Numbered from the stretch's first letter, positions 36,838-48,139 are shown. The stretch is DNA of 64,000 nt from Acidobacteriota bacterium (GCA_003223215.1 QHYH01000080.1:115861-179860); one strand, 5' to 3'. The notes: generated by a model not told the origin, from the letters alone. Numbers and translations: made by a program.

Positions 36838-38412
36838 ATGCCCAGGTCAAATCCTCTTTTGCGGCGCAAGCCGCCTGCGATTTGGAGCTATTGGATTGCT
36901 ATCCTTTCGGTCGCTGCGGCCCTGATCATTTCACGGTGGCCGGCGCTTCATTTGCGAGATGCTCCCGTGTCACTCTTTCTTTGCGCAGTCATATTGAGTG
37001 CATGGTTCGGTGGAATCCGGCCAGGATTGCTCGCAACGGCCCTCTCCGCTCCCGCCTTCTATTATTACTTCTTGCCTCCGATCTATTCGTTGGGTGCAAA
37101 GCCCGGAGAAATGCCACGCCTTATCATATTCACGGTGTCAGCCGTGTTTGTCGGATCGCTGAGCGCTGCTCAAAGAAGCGCCACGGAATCGCTAAGGCGC
37201 GCGCGCGATGACCTGAGAGGAACAGTTCAAGAGCTCCAGAGAAGCAACCAGGCATTGCAAACAGAGAGCCTGGAGCGCAAGCATGCGGAAGAATCGTTGC
37301 GGCGCAGCGAGGGTTATCTGGCAGAAGCGCAGAAGCTCACGCACACCGGGAGTTGGGCCTGGCGCGTGGCGGGAAGAGAAGCCTTGCATCTCTCCGAGGA
37401 ATGGTACCGCATATATGGCTTCGATCCAGAAGAGGGCTTGCCGGCTTGGAAAAAACGGCTGCAGCGTATTCATCCTGAGGATCGGGCCAAGTGGCAGGAG
37501 GCAACCGATCGAGCAATCGGTGAAAAATCGGATTACGAGGTGGAATTTCGAATCCTTCTTCCCGATGGCACGGTCAAACACATCCACACAGTCGGCCATC
37601 CGGTTTTGAGCGCATCCGGGGATTTGGTGCAATTTGTGGGTAGCTCGATGGACATCAGTGCCAGCAAACGGGCCGAGGAGGCGCTGCGCCAGGCGCAAGC
37701 GGATCTCGCACGTGTCAACCGAGTGACCACCATGGGAGAGCTGACCGCTTCCCTGGCGCACGAGGTGAATCAACCGATCGCTGCAGCCCTTACCAACGCC
37801 AATACCTGCTTGCGCTGGCTTACTCGCGATCACCCCGATCTGGAAGAGGCGCGCGAGGCTGCATCAAGAATCGTTAAAGATGCAACCCGTGCGGCGGGCA
37901 TCATCAGTCGGGTCCGCCTGCTTTTCAAGAAGGGTACTCCGCAACGGGAGTTGGTGGACGTCAACGAAGCCATTCGAGAGATGATCGTCCTCTTGCGCAG
38001 CGAGGCAACACGATACAACATAACAGTCCGGGTGGACCTACCTGCAGACCTTCCCCGGATCATGGGAGATCGAATGCAATTGCAACAGGTGCTGATGAAT
38101 CTCATCGTGAACAGCATCGATGCGATGAAGGAAGTGGATGGGGTGCGCGAGTTGGCCGTCAAGTCGCAGAGAACGGAGAAACACGAAGTTCTGGTGTCTG
38201 TCAGCGATACCGGCGTAGGGCTTGCCCCGCAGCAGGCTGACCAGATCTTCAACGCGTTTTTTACAACGAAGCCTTACGGCACCGGCATGGGGCTTAGCAT
38301 CAGCCGCTCCATCGTTGACTCGCATGGTGGGCGCTTGTGGGCCGCTGACAACTCTCCGCACGGAGCAAGTTTTTATTTCGCTCTACCTACGAAAATCGAG
38401 GCAAACGAATGA
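36838..38412 (+). CDS. DUF4118-PAS sensor histidine kinase
   Basis: 524 residues. Three to four helices of a DUF4118 (KdpD-like) membrane domain (about 18-110), a coiled coil, a PAS domain (about 145-270) with [20 protein letters not shown], a HisKA domain with the H-box [13 protein letters not shown], and HATPase_c (VLMNLIVNSIDAM, DTGVGL, GTGMGL). The FixL-like H-box and the FixJ-type regulator downstream suggest a redox-related pathway, but no heme-binding His can be asserted. GGAG precedes the ATG at 36838. The PAS-kinase part is nearly repeated in the next gene. Confidence 0.93.
   Translation: MPRSNPLLRRKPPAIWSYWIAILSVAAALIISRWPALHLRDAPVSLFLCAVILSAWFGGIRPGLLATALSAPAFYYYFLPPIYSLGAKPGEMPRLIIFTVSAVFVGSLSAAQRSATESLRRARDDLRGTVQELQRSNQALQTESLERKHAEESLRRSEGYLAEAQKLTHTGSWAWRVAGREALHLSEEWYRIYGFDPEEGLPAWKKRLQRIHPEDRAKWQEATDRAIGEKSDYEVEFRILLPDGTVKHIHTVGHPVLSASGDLVQFVGSSMDISASKRAEEALRQAQADLARVNRVTTMGELTASLAHEVNQPIAAALTNANTCLRWLTRDHPDLEEAREAASRIVKDATRAAGIISRVRLLFKKGTPQRELVDVNEAIREMIVLLRSEATRYNITVRVDLPADLPRIMGDRMQLQQVLMNLIVNSIDAMKEVDGVRELAVKSQRTEKHEVLVSVSDTGVGLAPQQADQIFNAFFTTKPYGTGMGLSISRSIVDSHGGRLWAADNSPHGASFYFALPTKIEANE
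37293..38402 (+). repeat. PAS-kinase direct repeat, copy A (copy B at 39650-41260)
   Basis: The PAS and kinase coding sequence of this gene recurs in the next one, with long nearly identical stretches (for example around 37690-37830 against 40560-40700, roughly nine bases in ten by eye). Copy B has an extra 500-base GAF-coding block between the PAS and HisKA parts. A tandem duplication followed by domain insertion, or gene conversion, explains this. Confidence 0.8.
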
Positions 38413-38504
38413 ACCCCACAGACGCTCGCTGGCGCTCCGGGAGATGGCTGATTTTTGATTGAAGCGCGAGGCGACTGTTCCGGGCGGCAACCGGAGGGAG
38501 TCAC

Positions 38505-41276
38505 ATGGCTGCCGTGAACTTGATTGGCTCGTACAACTACGCACTCGTGGCACTTTCGGTGTTGATCGCCATGTTTGCGTCGTACGCTGCTCTGGATCTC
38601 GCAGGTCGCGTAACGGCCGCGCGCGGTTGGACTCGCGCGGTTTGGCTGCTGGGCGGGGCCGGTGCGATGGGGACTGGCATTTGGTCCATGCACTACATTG
38701 GGATGCTGGCGTTCATCCTGCCGATTCCCGTGGCCTACCATTGGCCGACCGTTCTGCTGTCACTGTTTGCTGCTATTGTCGCTTCGGTCGTCGCGCTGGG
38801 CGTGGTGAGCCAGCAGAAAATGGGTTGGTTCCGAGCGTTCGCCGGAAGTGTCCTAATGGGTGCGGGTATTGCAGGCATGCATTACATCGGCATGGCCGCC
38901 ATGCGTTTACCTGCCATATGCCAGTTTAAATCCTTTCTCGTGGTCCTGTCCGTCGTCTTCGCGGTTCTGATTTCTCTCGCTGCGCTATGGATTACCTTTC
39001 ACTTCCGAAACGCGAAAACGGGGATCGGCTGGGAAAAGTTAGCTGGAGCCGTCGTGATGGGTGCCGCGATCCCCGTCATGCATTACACCGGCATGGCCGC
39101 CGCCAGTTTCACCCCCTCCGGCATGCCGCTGGATCTGTCTCATGCCGTAAGCATCTCCATACTTGGCACCGGCGGAATTGCCGCCGTCACTTTTACCGTC
39201 CTTGGGCTGGCTCTGCTGACGTCCTGGGTGGATAGGCGATTCGCTGCGCAGACCTTGGAATTGCAGGAAGAGAAGCTGCAGCAAAGCGAGGCTTACTTGG
39301 CGGAAGCGCAAAGGCTCAGTCATACGGGTAGCTTCGGCTGGAAGCCGTCCACCGACGAGATCATCTGGTCCGAGGAAACCTTTCGAATCTTCCGATACGA
39401 CCGATCGACGAAACCGACCGTGGAACTTGTTCTCAAACGGGTTCATCCGCAAGACGCTGCCTTCGTGAAACAGACCATCCAGCGCGCGTCGCGGGACGGG
39501 AGGGATTTTGATTTTGAACATCGCTTGTTGATGCCGGACGGTTTCGTGAAGTATGTCCGCGTTGTGGCTCATGCTCAAAGAGATGAGTCGGGCGAAATCG
39601 AGTTTGTTGGAGCGGTAATGGACGTCACCGCAGCAAAGCGGGCGGAAGAAGCGTTGCGGCGGAGCGAGAGTTACGTGGCGGAAGCGCAGAGGCTCACGCA
39701 TACAGGGAGTTGGGCCTGGCAGGTAGCGGGAAGAGACGCCTTGCATCTGTCCGAGGAATGGTATCGCCTATATGGCTTCGATCCAGAGAAGGGCCCGCCG
39801 ACTTGGGAAGAACGGCTGCGGCGCGTCCATCCGGACGATCGGGCCAAATGGCAGGGGGTAATCGAGCGAGCCATCGCTGGAGCGTCGGATTACGAATTGG
39901 AATTTCGAATTCTTCTTCCGGACGGCACGGTCAAATACATCCACACCGTCGGCCATCCCGTTTTAAACGCATCCGGGGATTTGGTGGAATTCGTGGGTAG
40001 CTCGACGGACATCACCGAGCAAAAGCGCGCCGAGGTATTGCTGGCCCGCGAGAACCGGCTCCTCGAGATGATAGCCAGGGGTGATTCTCGCGGTCTCATC
40101 CTCGATGCTATATGCCGACTTGTCGAAGAACTGGCAAGCGGTTCTCTGTCTTCGATCCTTTTGGTGGATCCAAGCGCCAACCGTCTTCGGCATGGAGCGG
40201 CGCCTAGCTTGCCAGGCCCCTACAATGAGGCAATTGATGGCGTGGCCATCGGCCCGTTCGCGGGTTCGTGTGGAACGGCCGCTTACCGTGCAGAGCCAGT
40301 GATCGTCTCCGACATCAACACGGACCCACTGTGGGCCGATTACCGCGATGTGGCCCTGGCACATGGGCTACGAGCGTGCTGGTCCACGCCGATACTCTCC
40401 TCAGCAGGAAAGGTGTTGGGGACCTTTGCGATCTACTATCGCGAACCGCGCAGCCCTACTGCGCTAGACCACAGTTTTATAAGGCAAATCGTCCATCTTG
40501 CGAGCATTGCCGTTGAGAGAAAGCAGGCTGAAGAAGCGCTGGAGGCTTTGCGCCAGGCGCAGGCGGATCTCGCACGCGTCAACCGTGTGACCACCATGGG
40601 AGAGCTGACCGCTTCGCTGGCGCACGAAGTGAATCAACCAATCGCCGCAGCTAGCACCAACGCTAATACCTGCTTGCGCTGGCTCGCGGCCGACACTCCA
40701 AACCTCGAAGAGGCGCGCGCGGCCGCCATGAGAATCGTGAACGACGGAAAGCGCGCGGCGGAAATCATCAGCCGGACCCGCCAGCTCTTCAAGAAGGATA
40801 GTTCGCAACGGGAGCTCGTGGATGTAAACGAGATTATTCAAGAGATGACTGTTCTTCTCCGCGGCGAGACCACGCGATTCAACATATTGGTCGCGACCGA
40901 CCTTGCGGCAGATCCTCCCAAGGTCATGGCCGACCGCGTGCAAGTGCAGCAGGTGCTGATGAACCTGATGATCAATGGCATCGAAGCGATGAAGGACGAG
41001 GATGGGCCACGGGAGCTCGCCATCAGGTCGCAGCGAGCGGAAAACGAGCAACTTTTGGTCTCGGTCAGTGACACCGGTATAGGGCTTCCCCCGCAGCAGG
41101 CGAACCAGATCTTCAATGCTTTCTTTACTACCAAACCCCACGGCACCGGTATGGGACTTCGCATTAGCCGCTCCATCGTGGAATCGCATGGCGGCCGGTT
41201 GTGGGCTGAGAACAACTCACCGCGCGGCGCAAGCTTCTGTTTCAGTCTACCGACCAAGGCCGGGGCGCCTGAATGA
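38505..41276 (+). CDS. MHYT-PAS-PAS-GAF sensor histidine kinase
   Basis: 923 residues. Seven membrane helices form an MHYT domain with three motif copies ([27 protein letters not shown]), a family proposed to sense diatomic gases through a metal. Two PAS domains (about 285-385 and 390-510), a GAF domain (about 520-675), HisKA with [13 protein letters not shown] and HATPase_c follow. GGAGGGAG lies before the ATG. The stop overlaps the ATG of the FixJ-type regulator (ATGA), making that its partner. No receiver domain is fused. Confidence 0.95.
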   Translation: MAAVNLIGSYNYALVALSVLIAMFASYAALDLAGRVTAARGWTRAVWLLGGAGAMGTGIWSMHYIGMLAFILPIPVAYHWPTVLLSLFAAIVASVVALGVVSQQKMGWFRAFAGSVLMGAGIAGMHYIGMAAMRLPAICQFKSFLVVLSVVFAVLISLAALWITFHFRNAKTGIGWEKLAGAVVMGAAIPVMHYTGMAAASFTPSGMPLDLSHAVSISILGTGGIAAVTFTVLGLALLTSWVDRRFAAQTLELQEEKLQQSEAYLAEAQRLSHTGSFGWKPSTDEIIWSEETFRIFRYDRSTKPTVELVLKRVHPQDAAFVKQTIQRASRDGRDFDFEHRLLMPDGFVKYVRVVAHAQRDESGEIEFVGAVMDVTAAKRAEEALRRSESYVAEAQRLTHTGSWAWQVAGRDALHLSEEWYRLYGFDPEKGPPTWEERLRRVHPDDRAKWQGVIERAIAGASDYELEFRILLPDGTVKYIHTVGHPVLNASGDLVEFVGSSTDITEQKRAEVLLARENRLLEMIARGDSRGLILDAICRLVEELASGSLSSILLVDPSANRLRHGAAPSLPGPYNEAIDGVAIGPFAGSCGTAAYRAEPVIVSDINTDPLWADYRDVALAHGLRACWSTPILSSAGKVLGTFAIYYREPRSPTALDHSFIRQIVHLASIAVERKQAEEALEALRQAQADLARVNRVTTMGELTASLAHEVNQPIAAASTNANTCLRWLAADTPNLEEARAAAMRIVNDGKRAAEIISRTRQLFKKDSSQRELVDVNEIIQEMTVLLRGETTRFNILVATDLAADPPKVMADRVQVQQVLMNLMINGIEAMKDEDGPRELAIRSQRAENEQLLVSVSDTGIGLPPQQANQIFNAFFTTKPHGTGMGLRISRSIVESHGGRLWAENNSPRGASFCFSLPTKAGAPE
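39650..41260 (+). repeat. PAS-kinase direct repeat, copy B with inserted GAF block
   Basis: PAS block at about 39650-40020 and kinase block at about 40550-41260 correspond to copy A at 37293-38402. The GAF-coding segment at about 40021-40545 has no counterpart in copy A. The junctions fall at KRAE in both copies. Confidence 0.8.
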
Positions 41277-41902
41277 CGCCCGCAGACGTTCCCACAGTGT
41301 TCGTCGTTGACGACGATGCCGGTGTGCGTGCGTCCATCCAAGGATTGCTGAAATCAGCAAAGTTACGGTGCGCATCCTTCGGGACAGCGGAAGAATTTTT
41401 GCGCAACAAGCCTCCGGGCGGGCCAAGCTGCCTGGTCCTCGACGTGAGTCTTCCAGGACTCAACGGTCTCGACTTGCAGCGCGAGCTGGCTGAGGCCGGC
41501 ATACAAATTCCCATCATCTTCATCACCGGCCATGGGGATATTCCGATGACGGTGAAAGCCATGAAATCCGGTGCAGTGGAGTTTCTTACCAAGCCTTTCC
41601 AGGATCAAGACTTGCTGGATGCGATTCGCCAGGCTTTGGATCGCGACCGTGTAGCTCGCCAACAGCAGAGTAACCTCGCCGAGTTGCGAAAACGCTACGA
41701 CGGGCTGACCGCGCGCGAGCGCGAAGTCATGGGCCTGGTTGTTTCGGGCATGCTCAATAAGCAAATAGCCTCTGATCTCGGGACCAGCGAAATCACAGTG
41801 AAGATCCATCGCGGCCACGTAATGCGGAAGATGCAGGCCGGCTCGCTGGCAGACTTGGTTAGAATGGCCGCAAAACTGGAGCTTTCACCCGGCAAAAAGT
41901 AG
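41273..41902 (+). CDS. FixJ-type response regulator (receiver and LuxR HTH)
   Basis: 209 residues. The receiver has VDDD, the phosphoacceptor Asp in LVLDVSLPG, Thr in FITGHGD and Lys in [12 protein letters not shown], all characteristic of FixJ/TodT-like regulators. The LuxR helix-turn-helix is [20 protein letters not shown]. It is translationally coupled to the MHYT kinase gene. By analogy it would activate sigma-70 promoters of nearby genes. Confidence 0.95.
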   Translation: MTPADVPTVFVVDDDAGVRASIQGLLKSAKLRCASFGTAEEFLRNKPPGGPSCLVLDVSLPGLNGLDLQRELAEAGIQIPIIFITGHGDIPMTVKAMKSGAVEFLTKPFQDQDLLDAIRQALDRDRVARQQQSNLAELRKRYDGLTAREREVMGLVVSGMLNKQIASDLGTSEITVKIHRGHVMRKMQAGSLADLVRMAAKLELSPGKK

Positions 41903-42080
41903 CCTAATGCCAACGCCCTGTTGTAACACGCACCAGTTTGCCAGTTCTCAGCCCTCCCGTTTTAAGTGCCGCTTTCTCAACCCTCTCTAGATTGTGGCTC
42001 TCCGCTTGATCGGGGCGATAGTCGGAGACTATACCAAAGTATAATTGCCGCGCCTCTGGTGACACTGCTAGATTTCAGCC

Positions 42081-42458
42081 ATGGAGACTCAGGGAAAGAC
42101 CAAACTAGTAGCGATCGTCGACGACGATGATTCGATGCGCAGAGCCCTGCAGGGCTTGCTGCAAAGTGCCGAATTTCCTGCACAATCGTTTGCCTCGGCG
42201 GAAGAATTCCTGAAGTCCGGCAAACAGCATCAGATTGCCTGTTTGATCGCAGACATCCGAATGCCGGGAATGTCCGGTCTTGAGCTACAGACCAAGCTGA
42301 ACGCCGAACGTTGCAGGGTTCCGATTATATTCATCACCGCACACGGCGACGAAAAAATGCGGATGCAGGCCTTGCGCGCGGGTGCTGTGGAGTTCATGGC
42401 AAAACCGTTCGACGACGAAGCGCTGCTCGAAAGTGTTCGGGCCGCTCTGGAAAGCTAG
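42081..42458 (+). CDS. Stand-alone receiver-domain protein
   Basis: 125 residues, one CheY-like domain with IVDDDDS, the Asp in LIADIRMPG, Thr in FITAHGD and Lys in FMAKPFDDEALL. It is similar to the receiver of the preceding FixJ-type protein. With no output domain it could relay phosphate, compete with FixJ, or control the receiver-less sigma-54 activator encoded 40 bases downstream. Confidence 0.92.
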   Translation: METQGKTKLVAIVDDDDSMRRALQGLLQSAEFPAQSFASAEEFLKSGKQHQIACLIADIRMPGMSGLELQTKLNAERCRVPIIFITAHGDEKMRMQALRAGAVEFMAKPFDDEALLESVRAALES

Positions 42459-42497
42459 GCCTGCTCATAGAAGCGTATGGTGCCCAAGGAGGTCTTC

Positions 42498-43502
<1,005 letters not shown>

Positions 43503-43705
43503 CAGATTTGCAATCATCCGCGCAACTCTCCAATCGATCGACACTATCTAGTCATCCGTCGTCGGACGGATCATCGCCCGCATCTCGCGTCGAACGGAAT
43601 GTTCCCCCATTAATGCTTATTGAAAACGAATTACGGCGCGGTTGACTGATCGCGGCAACATACGTGCACTTCTCGGAGTCGGTTGGCAGGGGTTGAAAAA
43701 AGCAG

Positions 43706-44539
43706 ATGGGGATTCGAAGCATACGCGCCACGGCAGGGGCAGCCCTTGTCGCGGCCGCCTGGGGAGGGGCGGTCTGGGCACGGGACTTCCCTGCTCTCGC
43801 ACCTCCTGCGCGAGAGACCCAGCCGAGTGCGACGGTGGCGTGCGTGCAGCCTCCGGAGATGGTCAGCTGGGAGGACTACCATGGCCCCTTGCAGAAGGTT
43901 GTAGGTGCATTCGGGCGGCGGCTTGAACGCAAGTCAGCGCACGCGCCCCACTATAAACCGGGAGCGGTGCTGTGCGTGCTGAGCCTTCACGACAAGTTCT
44001 TGCTTTCTGTGCGTGAGACGTTCGACCCGGTGACCGTACTGGGGATCGCTTACGATGCCGGGATCAGCCAGGCTGAAAACGATGATCCCAGCTACGGACA
44101 AGGCGCGGAGGGATATTGGAGCCGATTTGGCGCCGGCCTAGCAGGGGAGGCCTCCTCCCAGTTTTTCAAAGATGTTCTCTACCCTACAATTTTCTCCCAG
44201 GACCCACGCTACTACCGCTTGGGACACGGGAGCACAAGAAACCGTTTCCTTCACACCTTGGAACATTCCGTCGTGGCCCACCGGGAAGATGGCACCCAAG
44301 TGTTCAACTTTACGGAATGGATGGGCACGACGAGCGCGGTGGTGCTGAGCAACACCTATCACCCGGACAACAAACGCGGGGTGGGACCGACGGCGACGCG
44401 AGTGGCCTACAATGTTGGAGGAGACATCGGCTTCAACGTGCTCAGAGAATTCTGGCCCGAGATTGCGCGGAAGTTCCGGCTTCCGTTCCGGGACCAAAGC
44501 GAGCCAGGGAGTTCAGGACCAGGTTTCGAAAAGCAATAA
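43706..44539 (+). CDS. Secreted protein of unknown function
   Basis: 277 residues with a signal peptide (about 1-26, ending GGAVWARD). Notable stretches are ALCVLSLHDKFLLSV-like, DPSYGQGAEGYWSRFGAG, YPTIFSQDPRYYRLGHGS and YNVGGDIGFNVLREFWPEI. The aromatic and glycine pattern suggests a small outer-membrane or periplasmic protein conserved in Acidobacteria. I cannot name a family. It begins the run of envelope proteins. Confidence 0.7.
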   Translation: MGIRSIRATAGAALVAAAWGGAVWARDFPALAPPARETQPSATVACVQPPEMVSWEDYHGPLQKVVGAFGRRLERKSAHAPHYKPGAVLCVLSLHDKFLLSVRETFDPVTVLGIAYDAGISQAENDDPSYGQGAEGYWSRFGAGLAGEASSQFFKDVLYPTIFSQDPRYYRLGHGSTRNRFLHTLEHSVVAHREDGTQVFNFTEWMGTTSAVVLSNTYHPDNKRGVGPTATRVAYNVGGDIGFNVLREFWPEIARKFRLPFRDQSEPGSSGPGFEKQ

Positions 44540-44950
44540 ATCCCTCGTCTGGCCCACCTGTTTACGCGCCCTCCCGAAAGTCGTCCCGCAAACCTCTTTC
44601 TTGCGACTCTCGGCGCGGGCATGATCTTCGTTAGGCTATTCAATCACAACTAAACAAACGAACTCGCTGGAGCCTGTCGGCATGCGGACGAGTGTTCAGC
44701 CGGCCGGCATCCCCAACTGTGGTGTTGCCTTATCCCAGTCTTTCCGTTCAGTCGGTTACGCAATCAACGCATTTGGCAATCCTCTTGCCTCTCCTAGTTG
44801 TGTCGGTACACGCACTGAAGCTTTTGGTGGACGACATAAACGAGGAGAAATCGCAAAGCTGGCGGCTCGCAGGAATAGTCGCTACCTAATTAAACGTGTG
44901 CGGTTCTCTCCCGGAAGGGCTTTGTTTCGGAATTTCAAAACGGAGGAACT
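44540..44950 (+). other. Intergenic region, no supported gene
   Basis: 411 bases. Two overlapping open frames (44682-44954 and 44692-44889) have no domain and no ribosome site. The promoter of the DUF4136 gene must be here; only its GGAGG ribosome site near 44941 is visible. Confidence 0.5.
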
Positions 44951-45490
44951 ATGAAGCTTCTATCAAAAATCACGGCATCAATCGGATTAACGCTAGCTTT
45001 AGCGACGGTTTCATTCGCTCAGCAAGTGAAGACCGACTATGACCACAATGTGAACTTTGGGCAATACAAAACTTACTCTTGGGAAAAGGTCCGGACCAAG
45101 GACCCGCTCCTGGTCGACCGCATTAAGACCGCGGTGAACAGCGCTCTGGCGGCAAAAGGCTGGACGGAAGTTCCCTCGGGAGGCGAGGTCGAGGTCTTTG
45201 CCATTGAAACCATGCAAAATCAACAAACCCTGGACACCTTCTATAACGGGCTCGGAGGTGGTCGCCGCTGGGGATTCGGCGGATTTGGCGATGCAACAAC
45301 AACCGTTGAAACCTACACGGTAGGGACCTTAGTCGTCGATCTCTTCGACGCAAAGACGGAGAAATTGATCTGGCGAAGCTCCTCGAGCGATACGCTCTCC
45401 GACAAGGCGGACAAGAACACCAAGAACCTCAACAAAGGCGTGAACAAAATGTTCCAGCATTTTCCTCCCGCCCCGCCGAAGTCCAACTAA
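44951..45490 (+). CDS. DUF4136 secreted protein
   Basis: 179 residues with a signal peptide (cut after SFAQ, about residue 24). Family features are DYDHNVNFGQYKTYSW, then alternating strands, and the C-terminal half VGTLVVDLFDAKTEKLIWR with KADKNTKNLNKGVNKMFQHF. DUF4136 proteins are envelope proteins of unknown function, often lipoproteins; this one has no lipobox Cys. GGAGG precedes the start. It begins a four-gene envelope cluster. Confidence 0.9.
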   Translation: MKLLSKITASIGLTLALATVSFAQQVKTDYDHNVNFGQYKTYSWEKVRTKDPLLVDRIKTAVNSALAAKGWTEVPSGGEVEVFAIETMQNQQTLDTFYNGLGGGRRWGFGGFGDATTTVETYTVGTLVVDLFDAKTEKLIWRSSSSDTLSDKADKNTKNLNKGVNKMFQHFPPAPPKSN

Positions 45491-46014
45491 TGAGGGCGGC
45501 GATGAATCGCTATCTGACCTTTTCACTCGCTGTCTCCATGACCCTGGGCACCCTGTCCATTCCTCTGCGCGCGGCAAAGAAGCCGCGCGCGGGAACGGAC
45601 AACCAGAGGCCGCTGGTTTGGACCAACGACGATCTTGCGAGGCTCCACAGTCTCGGCTTGATTTCCATCGTGGGTCAGAGTAACGCAGCAATGTCGACAT
45701 CAGCCTCTGTGCCTGAAGGCTGCGTGAAAACCCAGGACCCAGAGTGGTATGCCCAGCAGGCGGCAAAACTGCGCGATGAACTCCAACGAAGACAGGCTCA
45801 GCTCAACGGCTTCCGTCAAGCGATCGAAGATGTAAGGAGCCTTAAGACGATGACGGGCGGAATAAATCTGGATGACGGCGACATGGGTATTACTTCTGAG
45901 GCCGGTATTGAGTTCCTTCAGCAGCGCGTGAACGAAACACAAACGGATCTCGACGCACTGGAAGACTTGGCCCGCCGCAATGACATCGAGCCGGGCACAC
46001 TGCGCGGACAGTGA
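45490..46014 (+). CDS. Secreted coiled-coil protein of unknown function
   Basis: 174 residues. A signal peptide (about 5-29) precedes a basic linker, a NDDLARLHSLGLISIVG motif and two helices with heptad character (KLRDELQRRQAQLNGFRQAI and EFLQQRVNETQTDLDALEDL). TAATG couples it to the DUF4136 gene; ATG at 45502 with AGGGCGG upstream is an alternative start. Family not recognised; probably periplasmic and helical. Confidence 0.7.
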   Translation: MRAAMNRYLTFSLAVSMTLGTLSIPLRAAKKPRAGTDNQRPLVWTNDDLARLHSLGLISIVGQSNAAMSTSASVPEGCVKTQDPEWYAQQAAKLRDELQRRQAQLNGFRQAIEDVRSLKTMTGGINLDDGDMGITSEAGIEFLQQRVNETQTDLDALEDLARRNDIEPGTLRGQ

Positions 46015-46093
46015 GGTTCCTCAGCCCGCTTGACCAAGGCCGAAAATTTCGAGCCTGGCCGCGAACAGGATGGTCTTAAGTTTTACTGGAGTA

Positions 46094-47131
46094 ATGAAAA
46101 TGAAGATGAACTTATCAAAACGGATTTTGGTCGCCCTGCTCAGCTGTTTGCTTGTGCAATTTACGGCGCAAGCCGGCTCGTACACCTCCGCAAGCCAGTC
46201 CGGCCAGCAACCACAAGGTCCGGCCGCGGGGCAGACCCCGCAAGAGCTGCAGCAACTTGTCGCTCCGATCGCCTTGTACCCAGACGCACTCGTTGCGCAG
46301 ATTCTCGCCGCCTCCACCTATCCAACCGAGATTGTCGAGGCGGACCGCTGGATGCAAAGTCATTCGAACCTCAAGGGTGAAGAGTTGGCGAAAGAGGTAG
46401 ACAAACAGGACTGGGATCTCAGCGTAAAGGCTATGACGCAATTCCCGTCGGTTCTCGAAAACATGGACAAGAACCTCTCTTGGACCTCGTCCCTTGGCGA
46501 GGCGTATGTCTCCCAGCCGCAGGATGTGACCGAGGCCGTCCAGACCTTGCGTCAGCAGGCTCGCAGTGCCGGCCATCTGAGTAACACCGAACAGGAGAAG
46601 GTAACGACGCAAGGCAACACGATCATCATCGAACCGGCCAACCCAGAGGTCGTTTATGTTCCCGCCTACGACCCCTGGCTCGTGTACGGTGAGCCGATCA
46701 TCGCGTATCCAGGCTGGTTTCCCGTGCCCGGGATTTACTGGGGTGGCCCCGGCATTTCCTTTGGCATTGGATTTGGTATCGGCTTCTTCGGAGGATATGG
46801 CTGGGGCTGGCATCACTGGGGCTACGACTGGCATGGCCGTCGAACGTTCTTCGATCATCACGAATGGGTCTCTCACAGCCGGGATTTTGGTCACGACGGG
46901 TTCCATCATGGTGACTTCAGCCACGGCCACGGTGATTTCGGCCACAGCGGCTTCGATCACGGCGGCGGATTCCACGGCTCTTCGGCTCCTCACTTTCAGC
47001 CAGGAACGCGCTCCGGTGCGTTCAGTGGGTTTGATCATGGCGGAAACGTCCGAGGCTTTTCTTCCCGCGGGCGGTCGAGCTTTGGAGGTGGAGGTTTCCG
47101 CGGAGGCCACGGCGGCGGCGGACGGCACTAG
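46094..47131 (+). CDS. DUF3300 protein with His/Gly-rich C-terminal tail
   Basis: About 345 residues. Signal peptide, then the DUF3300 core (LVAPIALYPDALVAQILAAS, YPTEIVEADRWM, NPEVVYVPAYDPWLVYGEP), a hydrophobic glycine-rich segment and a tail of about 110 residues dominated by His, Gly, Phe and Asp (DFGHDGFHHGDFSHGHGDFG). Function of the family is unknown; the tail could bind metal ions. GGAG lies six bases before ATGAAAATG. The next gene is DUF2950, its common neighbour in Acidobacteria. Confidence 0.92.
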   Translation: MKMKMNLSKRILVALLSCLLVQFTAQAGSYTSASQSGQQPQGPAAGQTPQELQQLVAPIALYPDALVAQILAASTYPTEIVEADRWMQSHSNLKGEELAKEVDKQDWDLSVKAMTQFPSVLENMDKNLSWTSSLGEAYVSQPQDVTEAVQTLRQQARSAGHLSNTEQEKVTTQGNTIIIEPANPEVVYVPAYDPWLVYGEPIIAYPGWFPVPGIYWGGPGISFGIGFGIGFFGGYGWGWHHWGYDWHGRRTFFDHHEWVSHSRDFGHDGFHHGDFSHGHGDFGHSGFDHGGGFHGSSAPHFQPGTRSGAFSGFDHGGNVRGFSSRGRSSFGGGGFRGGHGGGGRH

Positions 47132-47167
47132 GTAATCGGATGCAGGGCACTTATCAAGAATCTAGGA

Positions 47168-48139
47168 ATGGAGAACAGAATCATGCTTCAGAGAATTTCA
47201 AATTCTTTCCAAGGCAAGAACAAGAGGTTTGCTGGATTTGCAGCGGCGGTCTTGGCAGTTTCGTTGGGATGCTCGATTGCGCCGCTGTTTGCGCAGGAGC
47301 CGGGACAGCGGACCTTCGCCTCTACCGAAGAGGCGAGTCGCGCTCTCTTTCACGCCATGCAATTACAGGACGAACAAGCTCCTTTGAGCATCCTCGGACA
47401 AGCCGGAAAAGAAGTTGTCTCGTCCGGCGACCCACAGGAAGACATGGATGCTCGCACCAGCTTCATCGTCAAATACAAGGAGATGCATCGCTTCGTCACA
47501 GAGGAGGACGGAACAGTAACCTTGGTAGTCGGAGCCGAAAATTGGCCTTTTCCGATTCCCTTGGTTAAGAACAACGGTTCGTGGTATTTCGACACGCCCG
47601 CTGGCAAAGACGAGATTCTGTTCCGGCGCTTAGGCAGAAATGAACTCGCCGCCATGGATGCATGCCGCGAATTGGTCGATGCGCAAAAGCAATATTTTGC
47701 GCACCCGCCGGCTGACCAGCCGAAGCAATTCGCCCAGAAACTGGTCAGCGATGAAGGCGGGCACAATGGTCTGTATTGGCACGGTGCCAGCGATGAGTTC
47801 GAGAGCCCGATCAACCCTCTCATCGCTTATGCACGCCAAAATCTCCCAACTGACCAAGTTGGCGAGCATGTTCCGTTCAATGGGTATATGTTCCGGATCC
47901 TCACCAGCCAAGGACAACATGCGCCGGGCGGAGCCAAAAGCTATATCGTCGATGGCAAGATGAGCGCAGGATTCGCCCTCGTCGCCTACCCTGTCGAGTA
48001 CCGCTCCTCAGGTGTGATGACCTTTATTGTCGACGCGTCCGGAACCATTTACGAAAAGGACCTTGGTCCTAACACAACAAAGCTTGCACAAGCGATGACC
48101 GTGTATGACCCGGATTACACCTGGCACAAGGTGGAATAA
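47168..48139 (+). CDS. DUF2950 secreted protein
   Basis: 323 residues with a signal peptide (cut near FAQEPG). Family features include RTFASTEEASRALFHAM, NGSWYFDTPAGKDEILFRRL, AQKQYFAHPP and DGKMSAGFALVAYPVEYRSS. Of unknown function and usually encoded next to DUF3300, as here. ATG at 47168 and ATG at 47183 (GGAG upstream) are both possible starts. Confidence 0.92.
   Translation: MENRIMLQRISNSFQGKNKRFAGFAAAVLAVSLGCSIAPLFAQEPGQRTFASTEEASRALFHAMQLQDEQAPLSILGQAGKEVVSSGDPQEDMDARTSFIVKYKEMHRFVTEEDGTVTLVVGAENWPFPIPLVKNNGSWYFDTPAGKDEILFRRLGRNELAAMDACRELVDAQKQYFAHPPADQPKQFAQKLVSDEGGHNGLYWHGASDEFESPINPLIAYARQNLPTDQVGEHVPFNGYMFRILTSQGQHAPGGAKSYIVDGKMSAGFALVAYPVEYRSSGVMTFIVDASGTIYEKDLGPNTTKLAQAMTVYDPDYTWHKVE

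Noticed and set aside
35937..37211. 424-codon plus-strand frame
   Set aside because: Antisense to the ECF sigma gene and then out of frame in the DUF4118 kinase; no recognisable domain.
43684..43702. TTGGCAGGGGTTGAAA as a sigma-54 promoter for the gene at 43706
   Set aside because: Spacing between the GG and the second element is two bases too short and the GC is GA.
44682..44954. 90-codon frame before DUF4136
   Set aside because: Overlapping frames of similar length, no start signal, composition unlike coding sequence.
46115..47128. 337-codon open frame antisense to the DUF3300 gene
   Set aside because: Low-complexity GC-rich shadow of a real gene; no domain, no ribosome site.
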